DNA from: a virus
Length of the DNA stretch: 25,282 bases
Direction: 5' to 3' (one strand)
IMG/VR virus record: IMGVR_UViG_3300010373_000471
Location: 1-25,282 of that record
The notes under the pieces are model-generated. The model did no database searches. It saw only the letters and a list, made by a program, of their open reading frames with translations, and was not told where the DNA came from. Made by a program: the position numbers and the translations under genes. Shown here one piece after another: positions 5,106 through 10,093 of this stretch. The stretch's first letter is position 1, and every line of letters begins with the position of its first letter.

Positions 5106-5312
5106 ATGCCGATGACCCCTGAGCGCATGAAGGAAATACGCGAGAGGATGCACCTGCCGGTGCGTTCGCTCGCGCGCTGGTGCGATAGGGCGGAGAGCAC
5201 GTTGCGCGCGATGGAAGCCGGCCAGCGCGCCATACCGGCTGATCTCGGGGCATGGCTGGAACGGCTTGGCCGGTGGATAGAAAAAAATGAACCGCCGGAA
5301 AAAACCCGTTGA
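5106..5312 (+). CDS. Cro/XRE-like helix-turn-helix protein
   Basis: A 68-aa product (67 or fewer if the ATG at 5112, MTPERMKEIRE, is used). Residues 3-55 show the small phage HTH layout: helix MTPERMKEIRERMHL, helix SLARWCDRAESTLRAMEAG with the turn at D-R-A-E, then IPADLGAWLERLGRW. This is the XRE pattern in which the recognition helix holds S-T-L-R-x-M-E-x-G. It probably binds operator DNA, perhaps the palindromes at 4811-4874. It is separated from the previous gene by a 6-nt linker beginning with the repeated TAACCCC junction. Repressor or Cro role cannot be separated by sequence. Confidence 0.7.
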   Translation: MPMTPERMKEIRERMHLPVRSLARWCDRAESTLRAMEAGQRAIPADLGAWLERLGRWIEKNEPPEKTR

Positions 5313-5337
5313 CATGAGCGCGGAGTGCGCGCATATT
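5309..5337 (+). promoter_or_regulatory. Strong sigma70-like promoter
   Basis: TTGACA (5309-5314, consensus -35), a 17-nt spacer and CATATT (5332-5337). It overlaps the last codon of the HTH gene and would start RNA near 5344, giving a leader of about 125 nt before the gene at 5470. This is the best promoter sequence I see in the window. Confidence 0.65.
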
Positions 5338-5343
5338 GTTGGA

Positions 5344-5469
5344 CATGGAAGCGGGACATGCCGCTTCCCCTCCCGGTGCGAGGCACCACCGGCGCTACCC
5401 CGGACACCCGAGCTGGGGAGCGGAAAGACAGGGAGCAGGGCATTCCGCCGCTGCTAAGGAGACTACCCC
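5344..5469 (+). ncRNA. Structured mRNA leader (regulatory RNA candidate)
   Basis: Four possible stems lie between the promoter and the gene at 5470: GGAAGCGG/CCGCTTCC (5347-5368, 8 bp, perfect), CCGGTG/CACCGG (5373-5392), GCT-CCCC/GGGGAGC (5394-5421, one bulge) and GCGGAA/TTCCGC (5420-5448). The last two share two bases and so exclude each other, as in a switch. No open frame with a ribosome site is present. No known riboswitch class is recognised. Confidence 0.35.
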
Positions 5470-5658
5470 ATGCGTGACTTCTCTTCCGCTACCCTCCGCC
5501 GCCTCGCCCGCAAGGGCATCACCCTCACCGGCTTGACGGTGATCCCGAACATGGCTTCGGCCATGCCCTTCGCCAACGGCGACCGTGGCTACAAGGTCAA
5601 CGACAACGGCTGCGGCCGGGTCTGGACTTTCGCGGAAGTCTTGGAGGCCGCGCGGTGA
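5470..5658 (+). CDS. Hypothetical protein, 62 aa
   Basis: Starts MRDFSSATLRRLARKGITLTG with AAGGAG 8 nt upstream. Residues 1-18 form a basic helix. The middle (VIPNMASAMPFANGDRGYKVND) is polar, and the end (NGCGRVWTFAEVLEAAR) is a short strand plus helix. It is the first gene after a strong promoter and a structured leader. I do not recognise a named domain. Its TGA overlaps the GTG of the next gene, so the pair is likely coupled. Confidence 0.65.
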   Translation: MRDFSSATLRRLARKGITLTGLTVIPNMASAMPFANGDRGYKVNDNGCGRVWTFAEVLEAAR

Positions 5659-5942
5659 GCGCGGTTCTCGCCTGGCGCACGGTAACGCCATCCAATTCGC
5701 ATAAGTTCATGGTCCTCGGGACCGAGCTTTCCGTTGCTATCTTTGGCCCGCAATCGCGCTTCGCTGTCTATGAGGTTCGGTGCCGCGATGAGGACGGCGC
5801 GATGCTCGGCCGCGAATACGTGGTCCGCGATGCGGAAGCGGTTTCGGACGCTGACCTAGCAGTGGGGAAGCGCCCGCCGATCGTTGGTCGGACTACCGAC
5901 TACGAAAAGCTTCTGGCGTTCGTCGCCAGCCGCGCGACATAA
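5655..5942 (+). CDS. Hypothetical protein, 95 aa
   Basis: GTG start (GTGA overlap with the previous stop). The sequence is strand-rich: VLAWRTVTPSNSHKFMVLG, LSVAIFGPQSRFAVYEVRC, then GREYVVRDAEAVSDADLA and a C-terminal helix FVASRAT. It resembles small beta-rich phage accessory proteins, with no named family. It ends ACATAA followed by the repeated linker ACCCCACTCTGAGGAACG that leads into the next gene. Confidence 0.65.
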   Translation: MSAVLAWRTVTPSNSHKFMVLGTELSVAIFGPQSRFAVYEVRCRDEDGAMLGREYVVRDAEAVSDADLAVGKRPPIVGRTTDYEKLLAFVASRAT

Positions 5943-5963
5943 ACCCCACTCTGAGGAACGCCG
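5934..5963 (+). repeat. Intercistronic junction repeat, copy 1
   Basis: The end of one gene, stop codon, AACCCCACTCTGAGGA and the ribosome site form a unit that recurs nearly unchanged at 6179-6209. Shorter relatives are at 5093-5103, 6385-6403 and 6571-6598. The shared 16-nt core AACCCCACTCTGAGGA is identical in the two full copies. Confidence 0.7.
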
Positions 5964-5966
5964 ACG

Positions 5967-6188
5967 ATGGACCATGATCGCCTTCAACGGGAGCGCCTTC
6001 AACGCACCGTCTATTTTCGCAAGAAGGATGGGCGTGGGACAGCGACGTGGGGACGCGGATACACGTCAGACTCCGACGCGATCAACGCCCGCGACGAGTG
6101 CTACTTGATGACCCCAAGCGCAACGATGGTATGGGTGGTCAAGGAAGGATGCTCAGGCGCGCTAGGGTGCGTCCTGACGCGCGACTAG
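5967..6188 (+). CDS. Hypothetical protein, 73 aa
   Basis: MDHDRLQRERLQRTVYFRKKDGRG begins with a basic helix. It is followed by WGRGYTSDSDAINARDECYLM and a hydrophobic end (TMVWVVKEGCSGALGCV) with two cysteines. GAGGAA from the junction repeat is 9 nt upstream of the ATG. No family recognised; a beta-hairpin plus helix is likely. Its end (GCGCGACTAG) repeats the end of the preceding gene at the nucleotide level. Confidence 0.6.
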   Translation: MDHDRLQRERLQRTVYFRKKDGRGTATWGRGYTSDSDAINARDECYLMTPSATMVWVVKEGCSGALGCVLTRD

Positions 6189-6209
6189 AAACCCCACTCT
6201 GAGGAGCAC
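6179..6209 (+). repeat. Intercistronic junction repeat, copy 2
   Basis: GCGCGACTAGA followed by AACCCCACTCTGAGGA and GCACG. It matches copy 1 at 5934-5963 across the stop codon, spacer and Shine-Dalgarno region, while the genes on both sides are unrelated. Confidence 0.7.
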
Positions 6210-6215
6210 GCACAC

Positions 6216-6389
6216 ATGACGCCAATTGCTTCCCAAGAAGACCTGATCCGTCGCGCAAGCAGCCTGCCGCTCGCGGATGGCCTGCGCCTCGCCAAGCTCT
6301 GGAAGGACGGACATCAGGACGTGGTTATCCATGAGGTCGAGACGCGCGTGCCGCATCCGATCATCCGGCCATCCAAGACAGTTCACTAA
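6216..6389 (+). CDS. Hypothetical protein, 57 aa
   Basis: A complete frame starts MTPIASQEDLIRRASSLPLA, then a helix with RLAKLWKDGHQDVVIHEVETR and a basic, proline-rich end (VPHPIIRPSKTVH) before TAA. GAGGAG from the junction repeat lies 9 nt before the ATG. It fills the space between two genes of the operon in the same direction. No family recognised. It was found by reading the gap directly. Confidence 0.6.
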   Translation: MTPIASQEDLIRRASSLPLADGLRLAKLWKDGHQDVVIHEVETRVPHPIIRPSKTVH

Positions 6390-6411
6390 CCCCACTAAGG
6401 GAACGACGCCC

Positions 6412-6582
6412 GTGGAAGATTACTTGAAACCGGAATGGGCTGTGTCAGCCGTAAGCTCTCCGGACCCAGATCAACCGGGAACGAGGATCGTCGGGTTCCG
6501 CGTGCGGGAGGACAAGACATACCCCTCCGAGTGGCTGTTCCGGCTGCAAGCCTATCTGCGATCTCTACGAGACGCGACATAA
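6412..6582 (+). CDS. Hypothetical protein, 56 aa
   Basis: GTG start (GTGGAAGATTAC) with AAGGGA 9 nt upstream; a longer frame to 6277 overlaps the previous gene and has no ribosome site. The product MEDYLKPEWAVSAVSSPDPD continues with strands (TRIVGFRVREDKTYP) and a helix (WLFRLQAYLRSLRDAT). No family recognised. It ends in GCGACATAA and the linker CCCCCAGGAGG. Confidence 0.55.
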   Translation: MEDYLKPEWAVSAVSSPDPDQPGTRIVGFRVREDKTYPSEWLFRLQAYLRSLRDAT

Positions 6583-6598
6583 CCCCCAGGAGGCGAAC

Positions 6599-6787
6599 GT
6601 GGCCCGCGAAGGTATGCTGATCGATCCGAAAAGCTACGATCTTGCAGAGCACTTCCTCAATCCAGACGCCACAAACGCGATGAAGCAGGAGCTTGCCGAG
6701 TGGATACAGTGGCAGGTTGAGCTTTGGCTTTACGACGATAAGAAGGGCGCCCATGAGGCTGCCGACAGCCTTGGCGATCCCGTGTGA
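6599..6787 (+). CDS. Hypothetical protein, 62 aa
   Basis: GTG start behind a strong AGGAGG (6 nt spacing). The sequence MAREGMLIDPKSYDLAEHFLN is followed by a tryptophan-rich helix (KQELAEWIQWQVELWLYDD) and an acidic helix (GAHEAADSLGDPV). Similar short proteins with a D-L-A-x-x-F-L opening occur in phages without known function. Last gene of the small-protein run; 72 nt without a gene follow, holding only a direct repeat (GATTGCAAATA/GATTGCGATA). Confidence 0.65.
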   Translation: MAREGMLIDPKSYDLAEHFLNPDATNAMKQELAEWIQWQVELWLYDDKKGAHEAADSLGDPV

Positions 6788-6859
6788 CCGATTGCAAATA
6801 AGATTGCGATATGCCAACCTACGGCCAACGAACTAATACAAAACGGGAGGGACGAACCA

Positions 6860-7417
6860 ATGAAAGCCACAACCATAACCGCAGCCGCCGCCTGCCTGCT
6901 CATCGCCCGAGCGCCGCCTGCTGCCGCCAATGTCACATACCGATGGAGCGATCCGGCATTCACGTTACCCTTTAACGACAGCTCAATCACCGTGAGCGAC
7001 GCGGCTTATCGTTCTGGCTCATTGATGTTCGATGCCAGTTGCGGTCAACCCTTCCCGCCCTGCAATCCGCCATGCTGTGACGCGCAGCCGCCACCGGCCG
7101 GCTGGATTTCCGGGTTCCAGTTTCCCAACGTCGAATCGTCCGCATCCGTCATTCTGACATTCGAGGGCGAATTGCTCGCCGGCTCCTTTCACATCAACCT
7201 TAGCTCCGATCAGGCTTTCACCTATGAAGGTGACGGAATGAACTGGAACGCCTCATTCATCGATGGCGTCGAGACATTTACGGAAACCGGCTTCTATCAG
7301 CGGGTCGGTGATCCGCCGCCCGATCCGGTGCCCGAGCCCGCATCAATCGCTGCGCTGTTGACTGGCCTGGCAGGGGTGGTGATCGTACAACAAAAAAGGC
7401 GCCGGGCTCGCGCCTGA
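6860..7417 (+). CDS. PEP-CTERM sorting-domain secreted protein
   Basis: A 185-aa protein with a Sec-type signal peptide (residues 1-23, ending AAA), a beta-rich ectodomain and a C-terminal PEP-CTERM tripartite signal: VPEP at 157-160, a hydrophobic stretch ASIAALLTGLAGVVIV, and the basic tail QQKRRRARA. Cysteines (C61, C68, C72, C73) lie in a proline-rich loop. Family knowledge: exosortase processes such proteins at the cell surface in bacteria that make exopolysaccharide. No exosortase gene is in the window, so a host enzyme would be needed. GGGAGG lies 9 nt before the ATG. Finding this gene between phage gene blocks is unusual; it may be a moron or a host gene at a boundary. Confidence 0.75.
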   Translation: MKATTITAAAACLLIARAPPAAANVTYRWSDPAFTLPFNDSSITVSDAAYRSGSLMFDASCGQPFPPCNPPCCDAQPPPAGWISGFQFPNVESSASVILTFEGELLAGSFHINLSSDQAFTYEGDGMNWNASFIDGVETFTETGFYQRVGDPPPDPVPEPASIAALLTGLAGVVIVQQKRRRARA

Positions 7418-7425
7418 CGCCTTTT
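7394..7425. terminator. Bidirectional Rho-independent terminator
   Basis: AAAAGGCG and CGCCTTTT bound a 16-nt interior, and AGGCGC/GCGCCT offers an alternative stem. A-rich and T-rich tracts on the two sides allow termination both ways. It sits between two convergent genes: the PEP-CTERM stop codon is inside it, and the leftward holin-like gene ends at 7448. Confidence 0.75.
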
Positions 7426-7447
7426 GCTCTACACTCTAACCGCATGC

Positions 7448-7906
7448 CTACCGCACCAGCGCCTTTACGTCCACCACGGGCACGACGGGTTCAGGCACTT
7501 CAGGCGTTGCCGGCGACGCCGCGGCAACCGTAACGGCCTCGGGAAACTTTCTTTCCATAACGTCGGCCAGCTTCTGCGCGGCCTCGATCGGCTTTGACGT
7601 ATCCACGCCAACGCGCGCCAGCGAGTCAGGAAATTTGTCGATCGCATAGGCCGTGGCCGCTGCCAGGACGTGATCCTTGACATCGATATGGTCCCAGCCC
7701 TTCGCCGCAATCTCGTGCTGTGCTTGGGAAATGCCGAAAGCAAGCGCCTTGCCAGCATTGTCTTCTAGCTCGGCCTTCTGCGCGACGGATAGCTTAACGT
7801 TCATCCATGCAAGCAAACGCTGGCCGAAGGCAATGAGCATACCGCCAATGGCAATGCCGACGCCGGTTAGGATTTGCGTTTCAATGCCGGTGAGATCGAA
7901 TGTCAT
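7448..7906 (-). CDS. Holin candidate (LLH-type layout)
   Basis: A 152-aa protein with one N-terminal membrane segment (residues 13-34, VGIAIGGMLIAFGQRLLAW). A helical cytoplasmic part follows (KLSVAQKAELEDNAGKALAF, then DVKDHVLAAATAYAIDKFPD), ending in a proline/valine-rich tail (VPEPVVPVVDVKALVR). One TM followed by an A-helix-rich soluble domain resembles phage holins of the LLH superfamily. The position at the end of the structural operon agrees. No endolysin is next to it. An alternative is a general phage membrane anchor protein. Confidence 0.55.
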   Translation of the reverse strand: MTFDLTGIETQILTGVGIAIGGMLIAFGQRLLAWMNVKLSVAQKAELEDNAGKALAFGISQAQHEIAAKGWDHIDVKDHVLAAATAYAIDKFPDSLARVGVDTSKPIEAAQKLADVMERKFPEAVTVAAASPATPEVPEPVVPVVDVKALVR

Positions 7907-7909
7907 ATG

Positions 7910-8092
7910 TCACCAGCGCCCGTGATAGAAGAAACCGTATCCACCACCGAACAGGAGCACGAGTACGACGATGATTAGGAGGATTGGCAGCATACCGCTG
8001 GCGCCGAAACCGCCGCCACCATAGCGATTGTATCCGTAGAAACCACCGCCAAATATGAGACAAAGGACGACGATTATCAACAGCAATTCCAC
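7910..8092 (-). CDS. Small glycine-rich membrane protein, two spans
   Basis: A 60-aa protein: hydrophobic residues 1-17 (MELLLIIVVLCLIFGGG), a Gly/Tyr-rich loop (FYGYNRYGGGGFG) and a second hydrophobic stretch (LLIIVVLVLLFGGGYGFF). The start is GTG with AAGGAG 9 nt upstream. Proteins of this shape are common in alphaproteobacterial phages and genomes and have no settled role. A pinholin or lysis helper is possible by position only. Confidence 0.65.
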   Translation of the reverse strand: MELLLIIVVLCLIFGGGFYGYNRYGGGGFGASGMLPILLIIVVLVLLFGGGYGFFYHGRW

Positions 8093-8108
8093 GGCACTTT
8101 ACTCCTTG

Positions 8109-8231
8109 CTACAACCAACACACGAAGGCAAGTGCAATAGCAACCGCCAAAGCCTGAAGCCACGCACGCTTGCGCGGTGGCTCCATGTGAGACATTTCCC
8201 GTTCCTCAAGGACAGACATGCGTTGCATCAT
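8109..8231 (-). CDS. Small membrane protein, 40 aa
   Basis: A complete frame starts MMQRMSVLEEREMSHMEPPRKR and ends with one membrane span (WLQALAVAIALAFVCWL). The ATG overlaps the preceding stop by 4 nt (ATGA). A charged cytoplasmic part before a C-terminal span is typical of small accessory lysis proteins, but no spanin motif or lipobox is seen. The ribosome site is weak. Confidence 0.5.
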   Translation of the reverse strand: MMQRMSVLEEREMSHMEPPRKRAWLQALAVAIALAFVCWL

Positions 8232-8848
8232 GGTGTGGTCTTCTTCGGCTCGACGGTCACGGCAGGAGCAGAAAAACCTTGCGGCGCTGTAGCCACGCGC
8301 TGACTGTTCAGATAAGCCATGCCGATACCGAACGCCGCAATAATCAACGCGCCGATGGCGATGTTGCGCGCCGTGTCCGCAGCACGGCCAGTCTGCGCGC
8401 CCTCACCCCGATTGAGGCGTGAGTTGATAGCCTCGATCTTGTCATTCATCACGTTCTTGGTTTCGGCAAGCTGGCCGTAGATCGTGTCAATCTGCTTTGT
8501 AACGGCAGCCTCACTTTTCGTTACCGCTGCAACATTGCTGGTATTCTGCGCGGCCACAGCATCCTTCATCGCGGTCAATGCGGCAATAACCGAATCCCGC
8601 CGCTCAGCAAACGTCGAATCCACAGTTGCGAACTTCTGATCGGTCAGAGCGCGAAGGTGAGCAACTTGTTTTTCAACCTCCGTAGGAACACGCATCAGGT
8701 TGGTTTGGAACGTCTCGCTGGCCTTTTCGACGGAATCAATCCGCGTGCTCAGCAACTCCCGAAGGCCGCCCAACTCACGCCGCAGCATGTCAACTGTCAG
8801 CGCAGTAGGGTCAGGAACAGGAACAAAGGAATGCTGAGGAGCCACCAT
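8228..8848 (-). CDS. Coiled-coil protein with C-terminal membrane anchor
   Basis: A 206-aa protein: proline-containing N-terminus, long alpha-helical region (residues 15-150) with heptad-like runs (RIDSVEKASETFQTNLMRV, EKQVAHLRALTDQKFATVDS, IDTIYGQLAETKNVMNDKIE), then a membrane segment at 161-180 (NIAIGALIIAAFGIGMAYL) and a short tail. This form is frequent in phage lysis or tail-assembly clusters, often called a hypothetical membrane coiled-coil protein. It is separated by 3 nt from the tail-fibre gene before it, so it is likely co-transcribed. Role uncertain. Confidence 0.7.
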   Translation of the reverse strand: MVAPQHSFVPVPDPTALTVDMLRRELGGLRELLSTRIDSVEKASETFQTNLMRVPTEVEKQVAHLRALTDQKFATVDSTFAERRDSVIAALTAMKDAVAAQNTSNVAAVTKSEAAVTKQIDTIYGQLAETKNVMNDKIEAINSRLNRGEGAQTGRAADTARNIAIGALIIAAFGIGMAYLNSQRVATAPQGFSAPAVTVEPKKTTP

Positions 8849-8851
8849 AAC

Positions 8852-9763
8852 CTAACTCTTGCCAGCCTCCAGCGCCGCGACACGCGCACGCAACTTCTGC
8901 ATCTCAGCCCACAGCAGCGGCACCAGCGAGGAATGATCAACCTGTTGCGGAATGATGCCACCGCTTTTGCCAACCGCGTCCTTCTCGCCTTGCACGGCCC
9001 ACGGCGCGCGCGCCTGTAGCTCGTGCGCGAGAAACACCGGCCGCCGAACGGACAGAGCAGCGTTGAACGCGCCATCGTAGACGGGCACGGTGTCGATAAG
9101 GCTTTCCGGCGCATACAGCCCGAACGTTGTTTTCAGGCGGTAGTCCGATGTGGTGTTGTAGGACGTGGTTGCGCCATCGCGGGACGTGATGCTGCCGACG
9201 TTCGTTCCCAAATATCCAAACCAGGCATGGTTAGAATTGACAGACGTAAGATTAGTTACAAAGATACTCGTATCTGCGGCTCCCGCCACCATCCATCCGG
9301 TAAACATATTGAAGTTATTTGCAGAAATCGTAATCGAGCCAGTCGGCCCGCTGTAAAAACCGTCACCGCTGAACGTCGCTGCGCCGAGCGTAGCAGTCCC
9401 AGGAACGGTAATCGTGCCAGCGCCAAGATCACCACCGATCGACACATCACCGCTGGCCGTGATGTTTCCTGTGACAGTAATGTTGCCTGTGGAACTCGTG
9501 CCATCGGAGGTTTCCTGATCCCAAATCAGGTTGCCGGCCGCGTCCGTCAGCACCTGGCGGTAAATCCCCTGCCCGAACAGCACCGCCTCCCCGGCGCTAT
9601 CCAGCACAACCGGGTTGGTGTTCAGGATCGTGGCAGCGGAGTCCTGCCAGGTGTCCTTGCGATCGCTGGTCCCAGGGACAAAGAAGTCGATTGTGGCGCC
9701 AGCGAGCGGTTTGCCATCACTGTCGCAAAACTGAAGCTTGCCGGGGGGGAGCAGAGTCGCCAT
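8852..9763 (-). CDS. Tail fibre with C-terminal S74 intramolecular chaperone
   Basis: A 303-aa protein from ATG 9763. Residues 5-85 form the N-terminal virion-binding type domain (LPPGKLQFCDSDGKPLAGAT, FFVPGTSDRKDTWQDSAATI, VLDSAGEAVLFGQGIYRQVL). Residues 90-200 are a repetitive beta region with short T/G-rich strands. Residues 205-300 carry the S74/endosialidase chaperone signature: SDYRLK with Ser206 and Lys211, and a closing coiled coil (LWAEMQKLRARVAALEAG). In this family the chaperone folds the trimer and cuts itself off at the Ser. The ribosome site is weak, and the 267 nt upstream hold an oppositely oriented gene. Receptor binding is the likely role. Confidence 0.8.
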   Translation of the reverse strand: MATLLPPGKLQFCDSDGKPLAGATIDFFVPGTSDRKDTWQDSAATILNTNPVVLDSAGEAVLFGQGIYRQVLTDAAGNLIWDQETSDGTSSTGNITVTGNITASGDVSIGGDLGAGTITVPGTATLGAATFSGDGFYSGPTGSITISANNFNMFTGWMVAGAADTSIFVTNLTSVNSNHAWFGYLGTNVGSITSRDGATTSYNTTSDYRLKTTFGLYAPESLIDTVPVYDGAFNAALSVRRPVFLAHELQARAPWAVQGEKDAVGKSGGIIPQQVDHSSLVPLLWAEMQKLRARVAALEAGKS

Positions 9764-9793
9764 GTTGAATCCGAAATGTAAGGGGGATGGTTC

Positions 9794-10093
9794 GTGGTCT
9801 GGATCGCAGGCGGCTTGCTGGCGCTGGCGCTGCTCTATTGCTGGCTTGCGGGAGGCCAATTCGCCCGCATCCTAGCCTTCCTCGTCTTTTCCGTCCTGTT
9901 CGGCTTCGCCGCTGTCGTGTTCTTTGTCGGCAATCATGGTGACTTCAAGAACTTTGCCGGGATCGGCGTTGCCGTCGTAATCGCTTGGTTTGTCGCCTCT
10001 TTCCCGATCGAATATCAGAAAAGCCCCCGCCTATGGCGGCGTTCCACCGGCTCCTTGGAAACGCTGCCCGGCGAGAATGGCCGCCGGCTGTAG
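9794..10093 (+). CDS. Rightward membrane protein inside the leftward virion operon
   Basis: A 99-aa frame from GTG 9794 with AAGGGGG about 6 nt upstream. Two to three hydrophobic spans are visible: residues 1-19 (IAGGLLALALLYCWL), 24-46 (ARILAFLVFSVLFGFAAVVFF) and 56-70 (GIGVAVVIAWFVASF). A basic C-terminus follows. Third codon positions are GC-rich, as expected for a coding frame. It fills an otherwise empty 267-nt stretch and overlaps the end of the leftward gene by 63 nt. A superinfection-exclusion or lysis moron is possible. No family recognised. Confidence 0.6.
   Translation: MVWIAGGLLALALLYCWLAGGQFARILAFLVFSVLFGFAAVVFFVGNHGDFKNFAGIGVAVVIAWFVASFPIEYQKSPRLWRRSTGSLETLPGENGRRL
10019..10039 (-). 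terminator. Rho-independent terminator after the transglycosylase gene
   Basis: On the minus strand CCGCC-ATA-GGCGG is followed by GGGCTTTTC. The stem contains the TAG stop of the leftward gene. It would end the long leftward transcript before the rightward gene 9794-10093. Confidence 0.5.

Noticed and set aside
4783-5346. Upstream extension of the recombinase frame
   Set aside because: It runs antisense to two rightward genes and a promoter, and lacks a start signal. Family lengths fit the start at 4782 or 4683.
5336-5536. Rightward 66-aa frame across the leader
   Set aside because: No ribosome site, it covers the stem-forming leader and overlaps the real gene at 5470 in another frame.
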